Positions 1 through 8,942 of a stretch of 39,659 bases of DNA are shown piece by piece. Made by a program: the position numbers and the translations under genes. The notes beneath the pieces were generated by a model. That model did no database searches. It saw nothing but the letters and a program-made list of their open reading frames with translations, and was not told the origin of the DNA. Position 1 is the stretch's first letter, and each line of letters starts with the position of its first letter. Origin of the DNA: Candidatus Omnitrophota bacterium (GTDB lineage: Bacteria; Omnitrophota; Omnitrophia; Omnitrophales; Aquincolibacteriaceae); NCBI GenBank assembly GCA_019052695.1, contig JAHQRI010000003.1:1-39659 (forward strand). The letters are read 5' to 3'.

Positions 1-29
1 GCCGGGATCCTTCGGGGGATTAAGGCAGG

Positions 30-3000
30 ATGTCTTTTGCAACACGGGACCTTTATCGGCACGCTGTTGAGAAACTTTCCTTGCGAAGCAGGATCGGTGA
101 AGAAGAGGTCGCGGTGCGTGCAGTTAAGCTTGCTGAAGATGCAAAAGCGGTGAATGGCTCCGCCCCGGTTACCACCCATGTTGGTTATTATCTTCTCGAT
201 AAAGGACTGGAAATTCTCTGCCGAGGATTGGGTCTCCGCGTGCGGTTCCGGGATTTTTTGCAGGCAAAAAAAACCGCAGGGTCCGCTGTTCTGTACCTTG
301 GGACCATTTCTCTTATCACCGTCGCCGTGACAGCGGGTCTTTTGTCTCTAATTAGGCATTCCGGGATCTCAAATCTGCTGGGGGAGATTTTTTTGGGGTT
401 GCTTCTCCTTTTGACGACAAGCCAGACAGCGGTCTCTCTGACGAACTGGCTTTCTGCATTTTTTGTGAGACCCCGGGGCCTTCCCCGGATGGACTTTTCA
501 GAGGGAGTTCCCGCCTATGCCCACACGCTTGTTGCGGTCCCTTGTCTGCTTCATGACGAGCAGACAGTGGCCGCGCTTCTTGAAGGTCTGGAGGTTCGTT
601 ATCTGGCCAACGCGGATTCGTATATTGATTTTGCGTTAGTCACTGATTTCTTCGATGCCTCTCAGGAGGCGATGCCGGAGGACAAAAAATTGCTGGAGCA
701 GGTCATGGACGGGATCGAACAGCTTAACTATAAATACCGGCGACAAAAAGATTATGTTTTTTATCTTTTTCACAGGTCCCGACGGTGGAACGAAAAAGAA
801 AAGTTATGGATGGGCTATGAGCGTAAACGGGGAAAGCTTTCGGATCTTAACGCGCTTCTCCGAGGAAGAGGGCAGGACAGGTTCAGCGTGATCCTTGGGG
901 ACCCCAAGCGGTTCCAGAGTGTGAAGTATGTCATTACACTCGATATGGACACTCGGATGCCGCGGAATGCGGCCCGGGAACTTGTGGGGGTCATCGAACA
1001 CCCCCTGAACCGGCCGGTCTATGACGAGAAAAAAAAGAGGGTTGTTTCGGGCTACGGGATCCTTCAGCCGCGGGTCGAATCCAGTTACCCTGGAGAAAAC
1101 CCTTCTTTGTTCGTTAAGATTTTTGGCAGTGATTCCGGGATCGATCCCTATACCAAAACCGTATCCGATGTTTACCAGGATCTTTTTTTTGAGGGGTCTT
1201 TTATCGGGAAGGGGCTTTATGATGTCGACGCGTTCGAAAGATCCATCGAAGGCCGCTTTCCGGAAAATCTCATATTAAGCCATGATCTTTTGGAAGGATG
1301 CTGCGCTCGATCCGGGCTGGTCACGGATGTTCAATTCTACGAGGAATATCCTACAAGTTACCTGAAAGACGCAAGCCGGAGGCACCGCTGGATCCGCGGT
1401 GACTGGCAGATCGTGCCCTGGTTATTTCCTTTCGTCCGCGGGCGCGAAGGGAAAAAAGCAAAAAATCCGATCTCTTTCTTATCAAAGTGGAAGATTTTCG
1501 ATAACTTGCGGCGCAGCCTTGTTCCTGTTGCGACCGTTCTATTGTTTATATCGGGGTGGATTTTTTTCCAGCCGTCCTGGAGAGGGTCGGCCCTGCTTAT
1601 TGCGCTCACCGGTTTTCCGCTTTTACCGATGTCTCTGGTGGAAGCCATGAGGAAACCCGGAGACCTTTCCGTTCGCTCGCATCTGGGATTGGTGTTCGTA
1701 TCCTTCAAAAAAAACGCGGTCCGTTTTTTCTTTTCCCTTGTTTTTTTACTGCACGAAGCTGTTTATTGCGGGGACGCGGTCGGAAGAACTTTGTGGAGAA
1801 TGTTTGTGTCACGGAAGCGTCTTCTCGAATGGAGGACATCCCGTGAATCCGAAGCTTTTTTGGCGAATAATATTCTAGGCTGTTTTAAAGGCATGGCTCC
1901 GGAACTGCTCACGGCTGTTTTGCTTTTGACCTTTTTTGTGGGAGCACGGCCTCATTCCGATAGCATTGCTTGGAGCCTTCTGATCCTTTGGGCCGTTTCA
2001 CCGGTCATCGCTTATGGGATCAGCCGGCCGTCTTCTCCCCGGAAGATCCTTTTATCCTTAAGCCAGGTCACATTCTTACGGGATCTTGCCAGGCGGACCT
2101 GGGGTTTTTTTGAGGATTTTGTGACCGAAAAGGATCATTGGCTTCCGCCGGACAATTTTCAGGAAGTGCCTATCGAAGCCGTTGCTCACCGGACCTCACC
2201 GACCAATATCGGTCTGTCCCTTTTGGCCAACTTGTCGGCGTATGATTTTGGATACGTTTCAATGGGTAAGATGTTCAACCGGACAGAAAAAACATTCAAT
2301 ACCCTCAACCTCATGGAAAAATTCAGGGGGCATTTTTACAACTGGTATGACACGGAGTCGCTGAAACCTCTGACGCCTCTTTATATTTCTTCCGTTGATA
2401 GCGGGAACTTGGCCGGACATTTGCTGGTTTTGCGTGCGGGGCTTGCGGAAATGAGCGGATGCAAAATAGTCTCCCTGAAAATATTTGACGGTCTTTGGGA
2501 CACTTTAAATATTTTGCGTCAAACCACCGCGAAATTTGAAAAAAACAAAAAAAACAACATCTTCGGGCTCCTCCAGGGGGTTTCCGAGAAGATCGAACAC
2601 TTTCAGGAAAAGATGAGATCTTCTCCCGCGTGCCTTTCGGAGATCCATATGCTGTTACGCCAGCTTTTAACGGACATTTCCAAGATTCTTTCCGGCATGG
2701 GGCCACAATATTATGAAGAAGTGAAAAAATGGGCCCGGGCCTTTGAAAGGCAATGTTACGATTATTTGGAGGATATGTCTTTTATCGCGCCATGGATCCT
2801 GCTTCCTCCGGAATTGCCAGGCATGTGGGAGATGGGGGATGAGAAACAACAGGAGCGCCTCGGGCGGCTTCAAGAAGCCTTGTGGTACTTAGATGAGATC
2901 CCGGCCCTTGGGGAAGTGGCGAAGTTGGAGCAGAAACTGATCCCGCTCATTGATGAGATTACCGGATCCATGGCTCTCACGGAAAGTGAATCCCAGAAGA

Positions 3001-6000
3001 TCTGTGAATGGTTTCTGAAATTTCGAGACGTCATCAAAGAAGCCGGCACGCGATCTGAGGAAAGGGTCAAAGCGATCGATTACATTGTGTTGAGGTGTAA
3101 TGAAGTGTCCGGCATCGAATATGAATTTCTTTACGACAAGGCCTCACACCTTTTTTCCATCGGATACAATGTCAGCGAGCGGAAAATGGATCGGGGCCGT
3201 TACGATCTGTTGGCTTCTGAAGCGCGGCTTTGTAGCTTTGTCGCGATCGCCCAAGGAAGGATCCCTCAGGATCATTGGTTCAGGCTCGGCCGGATGATTT
3301 TAAAATCTGGTGAGGATCCCGTCCTGGTTTCTTGGGGCGGTTCGATGTTTGAATACCTGATGCCCTTGCTGGTGATGCCGACCTACGAAGGAAGTTTCCT
3401 AGACAGAACCTACAAGGCTGTGATCAAAGGTCAGATTCGGTATGCATCGGGGAATAGCATCCCCTGGGGGATTTCAGAGTCCGGATACAACAAAATCGAC
3501 GCCGGCATGATCTACCAGTATCACTCGTTCGGGGTTCCGGATATGGGTTTTAAAAGGGGTCTCTCGGAGGATCTTGTCGTAGCGCCATATGCCTCGATGC
3601 TAGCTTTGATGGTAGAGCCTGAAAAGGCCTGCGAGAATTTGGAGCGTCTTTTCGCCCAGGGATCCGGAGGCGCCTACGGTTTCTACGAAGCGGTCGATTA
3701 CACGCCTTCGCGTCTTGCGCCGGACCAGACTCATGCGGTCGTTAAATCCTACATGGCCCATCATCAGGGCATGAGCCTATTGTCTCTTGCGTATGTTTTA
3801 TTGGACCGGCCCATGCAAAGACGTTTTCTTTCAGACCCGATGTTTAAAGCCACTGAGCTTCTTCTTCAGGAACGGATCCCGACCGCCGAACCGCTTCTTT
3901 ATGATTCCGAAGTGACCGGGTTGCTTCAAAAACTCGGAGATAGAGAGACGCTCCTTCGGGTGTTTGCCAATCCTCAAACCGCGGTCCCTGAAATAAATCC
4001 GTTATCAAACGGCCGGTACCACGTGATGGTCACCAATGGCGGGGGAGGATACAGCCGCTGGCAGGATCTGGCGGTCACTCGCTGGAGTGAAGACTCCGCG
4101 CTGGACAATGACGGGACTTTTATTTACTTGCGCGACATGGAGTCCGGTGATTTTTGGTCTGCCGCTTATCAGCCGACCCATAAAAAACCCAAGAGTTATG
4201 AAGCCCTATTTTCTCAGGCCCGGGTTGAATTCAAGCGACGGGACCACCAGATCGATACACATACCGAGGTCGCGGTTTCTCCCGAAGACGACATTGAATT
4301 GCGGCGTGTGACGATTTCCAACCGGTCCCGTAACAAACGTATCATTGAAGTCACCAGCTACGCGGAAGTCGTATTAAACAGCCCCGCCAGCGATCAGGCC
4401 CACCGGTCATTTAGCAATCTTTTTGTTCAAACGGAAATTATCAGGTCCCATCAGGCGATCCTTTGCCGCCGTCGTTCGCGGTCCGAAAAAGAAAAATTCC
4501 CTCTGATGCTGCATCTCATGGCGGTTCATGGAGACGCGATCGTCGGCGCTTCCTATGAAACGGACCGGAGCAAGTTCATTGGCCGCGGGCGCACGGTTGC
4601 CGACCCCATCGCCATGCAGGGGCGGGAAAACCTTTCGGACAGTGAGGGCTCTGTCCTGGATCCAAGCATTTCGATCCGTAGCCGGATCGCGCTTGCGCCT
4701 GATGAGTCGGCCGTGATCGATTATGTAACCGGAATTTGCGAAAGCCGGGAGGCTGCGCAGGCGCTGATGGAAAAATACAGGGACCGGAACCTGGCCGACC
4801 GTGTTTTCGATCTGGCCTGGACCCATGGACAAGTCGCGTTGCAGCAAATTAACGCTACGGAAGCTGCCGCCCAACTTTACGGCCGTCTTGCAAGCGCTAT
4901 TTTATATTCGAATCCCGCCTGGCGGGCGAATGCGAGTATCTTACGGAAGAATTCCAGAGGGCAGCCCGATCTTTGGGGCCACGGCATTTCCGGTGATCTC
5001 CCCATCGTTCTCGTACGCATTGAAAATCAGGACAATATAGATCTGGTCATGCAAATGATGCAGGCTCATGCCTTTTGGCGTATGAAGGGATTGCTGGTCG
5101 ATCTGGTCATATGGAATGAAGACAGTTCGGTTTACCGTGACCAACTGGGTGAGAGGATCAGCGGTATGATCGTCGCGGATGCTGAAGAGACCGCGATCCG
5201 GGCCGGAGGCATTTTCTTAGGGCGTGCCGACCAAATGTCTGAAGAAGACCGCATCCTGATGCAGACGGTCGCTCGGATCGTCATTACCGATCGCGGTGGC
5301 ACGCTGGCAGAGCAGCTAGGGGAGATGACGCAGCCCAAGAGCCGTTCTCTGCCGTTTCTTCCGACCCGGAAGGACGACTCAGACGATGAGGTTAAAGGGC
5401 CCCCGGAACGCGCTGATCTCGTGCATTTTAACGGCTTGGGAGGTTTCACTCAGGATGGGCGTGAATATGTGATGATCACAAAGCGCTCGAAGACTACTCC
5501 TGCACCCTGGGTCAATGTGCTGGCGAACCGGAACTTTGGCACGGTTGTTTCAGAAAGCGGAAGCGCCTACACCTGGAGTGAGAACGCACATGAATTCCGG
5601 CTGACGCCGTGGAAGAGCGATCCCGTTTCGGACGCTTCGGGAGAGGCATTTTATATTCGCGATGAAGAAAGCGGGAGATTCTGGTCTCCGACGCCGCTGC
5701 CGGCAACGGGGAAGACCCTCTACACTTCGCGCCACGGATTCGGGTACAGTGTTTTCGAACATGTCGAGAATGGGATCGTATCGGAATTGACCGTTTTCGT
5801 TTCTGTGGAGCAGAGCGTCAAATACTCGATCTTGAAGATCAGAAACTCCTCCGGTCGTCGGAGGACCCTTTCTGCGACGGCATATTATGAGGTTGTCATG
5901 GGGACTTTCAGGGATAAATACCATACCCATGTTGTGACCGAGATCGACCCTAAAAGTGGCGCTCTTTTTGCCTTGAATCCCTACAACAAGGAATTTGCGG

Positions 6001-7814
6001 GCCGGGTCGTTTTTTTGGATGTTAGTGAGCCGACGCGTTTTGTAAGCGGGGACCGGATGGAATTTATCGGGAGGAACGGGGCCATGGCGTCACCATCGGT
6101 GATGCGAAGGGAAAAGCTTTCCGGACGAGTGGGCGCGGGGATCGATCCCTGTTTGTCGACGCAGGTTCAATTTGAGATCGAGGACGGCCACGAGAAAGAG
6201 GTCCTTTTTACTTTCGGCTCCGGAAAAACCGTTGACGAAGCGCGGGAGCTTCTCCGGCGGTTTAGCGGGATCCCGGCGGGGCGCCAGGAACTTGCAAACG
6301 TATGGGAATACTGGAAACGGACTTTAGGTGTTGTGTACGTGGAAACGCCAGACACCTCGATCAATTTTCTTGTGAATGGATGGCTGCAGTACCAGGTCAT
6401 AAGCTGCCGCCTTTGGGGAAGGAGCGGTTTTTATCAGTCCGGCGGGGCTTTTGGTTTCCGGGACCAGCTTCAGGATGTAATGGCGCTCATTCATTCGAAG
6501 CCGGAAATGGTCCGGGAACAATTGCTGACTTTTGCCGCGCACCAGTTTTTGGAAGGGGATGTGCAGCATTGGTGGCATCCGCCCTCCGGCCGAGGGGTCC
6601 GGAGCCATTGTTCGGATGATTATCTATGGCTCCCGTTTGTGACTTGTCTGTATGTGGACAAGATCGGAGATACGGGTGTTCTCGACGAACAAGTGATGCT
6701 TTTAGAAGGCCCCCCGGTCAAGCCCGAAGAAGAATCCTACTATGATCTACCGAGACCGTCTGCCCGGTCCGGGACCTTGTATGAACACTGCGTTTTAAGC
6801 GTTAAACGAAGCTTGCGTTTCGGTGCGCATGGCCTTCCCCTTATGGGAAGCGGGGACTGGAACGATGGCATGAATTTGGTCGGGCAAGAAGGAAAAGGTG
6901 AAAGTGTCTGGCTCGCGTTTTTTCTTTACGATGTTCTCAGCTCGATGGCGGCTTTGGCGGATCGGTATGGGGATAAGGTTTTTTCGGGGGTCTGTGTTGC
7001 GGAGGCTGAAAAACTCTCCAAAAACATTGAAGAATACGCCTGGGACGGCCAGTGGTATCGGCGGGCCTATTTTGACAGTGGGGAAGCCCTGGGATCTTCA
7101 ATGAACAGTGAATGCCGGATTGATTCCATCCCTCAGTCTTGGGCGGTTCTTTCAGGCGCAGCGCAGCGGGACCGAGCAAGGATGGCCATGGATCAGGTGT
7201 ATGTCCAGCTTGTCGACAGGGAACACGCTTTGGTCAAATTATTTGACCCACCCTTTGATAAAGCGCTACCTAAACCGGGGTACATCCAGGGGTATGTCCC
7301 CGGTGTGAGAGAAAATGGCGGCCAATACACACACGCGGCGGTGTGGGCCGCGATCGCGTTCGCGGCGTTGGGGGATAAAAAACGGGCTTGGGAGCTATTA
7401 GAGATGATCAATCCGGTGCATCATTCCGATACTCCTGAAAAATGCGCGGTTTACAAAGTGGAGCCGTTTGTCGTGCCGGGCGATGTGTATGCCTCTCCGT
7501 CCCTTGCCGGACGCGGAGGATGGACCTGGTATACCGGGTCCGCGTCTTGGACGTACCAACTCATTGTGAAGCACCTGCTGGGGCTTCGGTTGAAAGTGGA
7601 CAGGCTTTATTTTGAGCCGTGTTTTCCCGGCAACTGGTCTTCCTGGAAACTTCATTACCGGTATCGGGAAACCTTCTATCACATCACTTTTTTGAGGTCG
7701 GGGCCTTCGGATCGCGTGGGTTCGGTGACCGTGGACGGTATTGAACAGGAAGAAAAAGTCATACGTCTTATCGACGACCGGATCGAGCATTCAGCCGAGG
7801 TGAAGGTCGGATGA
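30..7814 (+). CDS. Cyclic beta-1,2-glucan synthase-like protein (GT84 + GH94)
   Basis: This 2594-residue protein has the layout of NdvB/ChvB cyclic beta-1,2-glucan synthases, which are about 2800 residues. Hydrophobic segments lie near residues 85-145 and 500-550 and again near 570-680, so it should sit in the inner membrane. The glycosyltransferase part shows LDMDT (D305, D307) and, near residue 450, RRHRWIRGDW, like the R-x-x-R-W motif of processive transferases. A glycoamylase-type domain follows near 1105-1250 (PTYEGS, then AHHQGMS). Two sugar-phosphorylase beta-sandwich repeats (about 1330-1600 and 1800-2080) precede a C-terminal GH94 catalytic barrel with SGDWNDGMN near 2273, where the general-acid Asp is expected, YVPGVRENGG near 2421 and GWTWYTGSASW near 2497. 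In rhizobia such enzymes make periplasmic osmoregulatory glucan. The product here is inferred. The ATG follows AAGGCAGG. Confidence 0.88.
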   Translation: MSFATRDLYRHAVEKLSLRSRIGEEEVAVRAVKLAEDAKAVNGSAPVTTHVGYYLLDKGLEILCRGLGLRVRFRDFLQAKKTAGSAVLYLGTISLITVAVTAGLLSLIRHSGISNLLGEIFLGLLLLLTTSQTAVSLTNWLSAFFVRPRGLPRMDFSEGVPAYAHTLVAVPCLLHDEQTVAALLEGLEVRYLANADSYIDFALVTDFFDASQEAMPEDKKLLEQVMDGIEQLNYKYRRQKDYVFYLFHRSRRWNEKEKLWMGYERKRGKLSDLNALLRGRGQDRFSVILGDPKRFQSVKYVITLDMDTRMPRNAARELVGVIEHPLNRPVYDEKKKRVVSGYGILQPRVESSYPGENPSLFVKIFGSDSGIDPYTKTVSDVYQDLFFEGSFIGKGLYDVDAFERSIEGRFPENLILSHDLLEGCCARSGLVTDVQFYEEYPTSYLKDASRRHRWIRGDWQIVPWLFPFVRGREGKKAKNPISFLSKWKIFDNLRRSLVPVATVLLFISGWIFFQPSWRGSALLIALTGFPLLPMSLVEAMRKPGDLSVRSHLGLVFVSFKKNAVRFFFSLVFLLHEAVYCGDAVGRTLWRMFVSRKRLLEWRTSRESEAFLANNILGCFKGMAPELLTAVLLLTFFVGARPHSDSIAWSLLILWAVSPVIAYGISRPSSPRKILLSLSQVTFLRDLARRTWGFFEDFVTEKDHWLPPDNFQEVPIEAVAHRTSPTNIGLSLLANLSAYDFGYVSMGKMFNRTEKTFNTLNLMEKFRGHFYNWYDTESLKPLTPLYISSVDSGNLAGHLLVLRAGLAEMSGCKIVSLKIFDGLWDTLNILRQTTAKFEKNKKNNIFGLLQGVSEKIEHFQEKMRSSPACLSEIHMLLRQLLTDISKILSGMGPQYYEEVKKWARAFERQCYDYLEDMSFIAPWILLPPELPGMWEMGDEKQQERLGRLQEALWYLDEIPALGEVAKLEQKLIPLIDEITGSMALTESESQKICEWFLKFRDVIKEAGTRSEERVKAIDYIVLRCNEVSGIEYEFLYDKASHLFSIGYNVSERKMDRGRYDLLASEARLCSFVAIAQGRIPQDHWFRLGRMILKSGEDPVLVSWGGSMFEYLMPLLVMPTYEGSFLDRTYKAVIKGQIRYASGNSIPWGISESGYNKIDAGMIYQYHSFGVPDMGFKRGLSEDLVVAPYASMLALMVEPEKACENLERLFAQGSGGAYGFYEAVDYTPSRLAPDQTHAVVKSYMAHHQGMSLLSLAYVLLDRPMQRRFLSDPMFKATELLLQERIPTAEPLLYDSEVTGLLQKLGDRETLLRVFANPQTAVPEINPLSNGRYHVMVTNGGGGYSRWQDLAVTRWSEDSALDNDGTFIYLRDMESGDFWSAAYQPTHKKPKSYEALFSQARVEFKRRDHQIDTHTEVAVSPEDDIELRRVTISNRSRNKRIIEVTSYAEVVLNSPASDQAHRSFSNLFVQTEIIRSHQAILCRRRSRSEKEKFPLMLHLMAVHGDAIVGASYETDRSKFIGRGRTVADPIAMQGRENLSDSEGSVLDPSISIRSRIALAPDESAVIDYVTGICESREAAQALMEKYRDRNLADRVFDLAWTHGQVALQQINATEAAAQLYGRLASAILYSNPAWRANASILRKNSRGQPDLWGHGISGDLPIVLVRIENQDNIDLVMQMMQAHAFWRMKGLLVDLVIWNEDSSVYRDQLGERISGMIVADAEETAIRAGGIFLGRADQMSEEDRILMQTVARIVITDRGGTLAEQLGEMTQPKSRSLPFLPTRKDDSDDEVKGPPERADLVHFNGLGGFTQDGREYVMITKRSKTTPAPWVNVLANRNFGTVVSESGSAYTWSENAHEFRLTPWKSDPVSDASGEAFYIRDEESGRFWSPTPLPATGKTLYTSRHGFGYSVFEHVENGIVSELTVFVSVEQSVKYSILKIRNSSGRRRTLSATAYYEVVMGTFRDKYHTHVVTEIDPKSGALFALNPYNKEFAGRVVFLDVSEPTRFVSGDRMEFIGRNGAMASPSVMRREKLSGRVGAGIDPCLSTQVQFEIEDGHEKEVLFTFGSGKTVDEARELLRRFSGIPAGRQELANVWEYWKRTLGVVYVETPDTSINFLVNGWLQYQVISCRLWGRSGFYQSGGAFGFRDQLQDVMALIHSKPEMVREQLLTFAAHQFLEGDVQHWWHPPSGRGVRSHCSDDYLWLPFVTCLYVDKIGDTGVLDEQVMLLEGPPVKPEEESYYDLPRPSARSGTLYEHCVLSVKRSLRFGAHGLPLMGSGDWNDGMNLVGQEGKGESVWLAFFLYDVLSSMAALADRYGDKVFSGVCVAEAEKLSKNIEEYAWDGQWYRRAYFDSGEALGSSMNSECRIDSIPQSWAVLSGAAQRDRARMAMDQVYVQLVDREHALVKLFDPPFDKALPKPGYIQGYVPGVRENGGQYTHAAVWAAIAFAALGDKKRAWELLEMINPVHHSDTPEKCAVYKVEPFVVPGDVYASPSLAGRGGWTWYTGSASWTYQLIVKHLLGLRLKVDRLYFEPCFPGNWSSWKLHYRYRETFYHITFLRSGPSDRVGSVTVDGIEQEEKVIRLIDDRIEHSAEVKVG

Positions 7815-7833
7815 TCTCGGGCTGGGTCCTCCC

Positions 7834-7899
7834 CTGAGCCCTCGTTGCCGCTCGGCTCAGATACCCTCGCAGTGGAGCCCCACGGTCTTACGGCCGTGG
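7834..7899 (+). other. Two hairpins downstream of the glucan synthase gene
   Basis: CTGAGCC at 7834-7840 can pair with GGCTCAG at 7854-7860. CCACGG at 7880-7885 can pair with CCGTGG at 7894-7899. Neither is followed by a run of T, so they are not clear intrinsic terminators. They could stabilise the 3' end of the long mRNA. The rest of 7815-7997 holds no gene I can support. Confidence 0.3.
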
Positions 7900-7997
7900 T
7901 TTCTTGGGATACCCGTCTTGACGAAATTCGCCTTCGACGGCTGCGAACTTTGGTGAGATTTTTGGGGGATTCGAAGTGATTTTCGCTGCGTAGGAAT

Positions 7998-8032
7998 AAA
8001 AAAGCCCGGAGATCGCTCCCCGGGCTTTTTTT
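7998..8032 (-). terminator. Intrinsic terminator of the cold-shock gene (bidirectional)
   Basis: GCCCGG at 8004-8009 pairs with CCGGGC at 8020-8025. An A run (7998-8003) flanks one side and a T run (8026-8032) the other, so the hairpin has a U tract in both directions. It lies just past the stop codon of the minus-strand cold-shock gene and can also stop transcription arriving from the glucan synthase gene. Confidence 0.85.
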
Positions 8033-8046
8033 GATGCGGTGTTGTG

Positions 8047-8247
8047 TTAGATCTTCACAACATTGGAGGCCTGGTCGCCTTTGGGGCCCTGCGTCACGTC
8101 GAACTGGACGGACTGGCCTTCATCCAAAGACTTGTATCCCTCGCCCTGAATAGCGGTGTGATGCACAAAGACATCCGCGCCACCCTCACGGGAAATGAAT
8201 CCAAAGCCTTTTTCGTTGTTGAACCATTTGACTTTTCCTGTAACCAT
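8047..8247 (-). CDS. cspA: Cold-shock domain protein (CspA family)
   Basis: A 66-residue cold-shock protein with a single OB-fold. It begins [18 protein letters not shown] and carries the RNA-binding motifs KGFGFI (RNP1) and VFVHH (RNP2), followed by the usual [14 protein letters not shown] stretch. Such proteins bind single-stranded RNA and keep it unfolded, in the cytoplasm. The start at 8247 is preferred to an upstream in-frame Met because of family length and a strong Shine-Dalgarno (GGAAAGGAGT on the minus strand, 8258-8267) about ten bases upstream. It is transcribed alone, ending at the hairpin 7998-8032. cspA is used in the broad family sense. Confidence 0.95.
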   Translation of the reverse strand: MVTGKVKWFNNEKGFGFISREGGADVFVHHTAIQGEGYKSLDEGQSVQFDVTQGPKGDQASNVVKI

Positions 8248-8272
8248 GATTGATCGTACTCCTTTCCATCGA

Positions 8273-8278
8273 ATTATA
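8273..8278 (-). promoter_or_regulatory. Probable -10 box of the cold-shock gene
   Basis: The minus strand reads TATAAT here. Transcription would start near 8266, right at the Shine-Dalgarno, giving a very short leader. The -35 region is poor (TTGGTC with only a 14-base spacer). This is unlike enterobacterial cspA, which has a long structured leader. Confidence 0.4.
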
Positions 8279-8383
8279 GTAATGCATGACAAGACCAACG
8301 TTCACTGCTTGTTGTACATCAATCAGGTGATGTTGGAACCGGTCCGCTTCTTTTTCCCGTCCGGGATTTCGAAAACAGGGTAA

Positions 8384-8425
8384 AAAACAAAAAAACCGCA
8401 AGGCTCACTTTCTGACCTTGCGGTT
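8384..8425 (-). terminator. Intrinsic terminator of the candidate small RNA
   Basis: AACCGCAAGG (8394-8403) pairs perfectly with CCTTGCGGTT (8416-8425) over ten base pairs. On the minus strand the stem runs into a T-rich tail, seven T, one G, then six T (8382-8395 as A on the plus strand). It points away from any plus-strand gene. Confidence 0.8.
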
Positions 8426-8455
8426 CAAATCGTGTTCTACCTCTTTGCTTACTAC
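8384..8455 (-). ncRNA. Candidate small RNA of about 70 nt
   Basis: A minus-strand promoter (TTGACT at 8485-8490, 17-base spacer, CACAAT at 8462-8467) is followed within about 70 bases by a strong intrinsic terminator. No ORF of useful length lies between. The unit ends 136 bases before the cold-shock start codon. Either it is an independent small RNA, or it is a prematurely terminated leader of the cold-shock gene; the separate TATAAT at 8273-8278 favours the former. This is inferred from signals only. Confidence 0.45.
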
Positions 8456-8461
8456 AACATA

Positions 8462-8490
8462 ATTGTGCCCGACGAACACCCTAAAGTCAA
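8462..8490 (-). promoter_or_regulatory. Sigma70-type promoter upstream of the candidate small RNA
   Basis: Minus-strand TTGACT (8485-8490) and CACAAT (8462-8467) are separated by exactly 17 bases. The -35 matches consensus at five of six positions and the -10 at four of six. Transcription would begin near 8455. Confidence 0.5.
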
Positions 8491-8523
8491 TTTTTATTAT
8501 GATTGTATAGAGGAAATAGATCG

Positions 8524-8549
8524 CCCCCGGGTAATCCTGCTTCCGGGGG
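8524..8549. repeat. GC-rich inverted repeat in non-coding DNA
   Basis: CCCCCGG (8524-8530) and CCGGGGG (8543-8549) form a seven-base-pair hairpin, followed by a second imperfect GC palindrome around 8550-8567. No T run follows. The stretch 8491-8767 has no supported gene; a 92-codon frame through it has protein-like features only where it shadows the small gene at 8768. Confidence 0.3.
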
Positions 8550-8767
8550 GCCGGGACGGCGCCCCGGGGTAAGGGCCTCTACACGGCCCGTTTTAGAATG
8601 CGGGGTGCCGAAGGTCCGGAGGCTGACGGGTCCAAGGAATTGAGGGGTGGGGTTTTTGAGGTTCATGTGATACAATCAGCAGTTGTTAATTCGCACGCCC
8701 GTTACTCTTTGCCCTTTATCCAACCATCATCAACCCAGGATGACCCTTCTCCGGCCAAAGGACCGTC

Positions 8768-8941
8768 ATGCGACAAAACTTTAAGGGCAACAAAAGGCGC
8801 AAGGAAGAACTGCGCAAACAGAGGCAGGAAGAAAAAAGGAATAAGCGTCGGAACAAAGGCGCGCAGGTCCCGCTGACGGGTCCGACCGGGGTTGCCGTTC
8901 CCGAGGGGATCCCGTGGACTGCTTCAGCCCAGGGTGCATGA
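8768..8941 (+). CDS. Small highly basic protein, 57 aa
   Basis: This short frame encodes a protein whose first 35 residues are mostly Arg, Lys, Glu and Gln in a helical pattern (RRKEELRKQRQEEKRNKRR), followed by a Gly/Pro-rich tail. I do not recognise an experimentally characterised family, although similar short basic helices occur in other anaerobes. An AAAGGA ribosome site lies five bases before the ATG. The stop overlaps nothing, and the CarD-like gene starts one base later, so the two are probably co-transcribed. A nucleic-acid-binding role would fit the composition but is a guess. Confidence 0.6.
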   Translation: MRQNFKGNKRRKEELRKQRQEEKRNKRRNKGAQVPLTGPTGVAVPEGIPWTASAQGA

Positions 8942-8942
8942 G

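Noticed and set aside
7915-7990. Repeat-like text (ATTCGCCTTCGACGGCTGCGAAC) that looked like an element end or tRNA arm
   Set aside because: No second copy in the window, no cloverleaf and no transposase nearby.
8598-8876. 92-codon plus-strand frame before the CarD-like gene
   Set aside because: No ribosome site, non-ATG context poor, and it overlaps the better-supported 57-codon gene in another frame.
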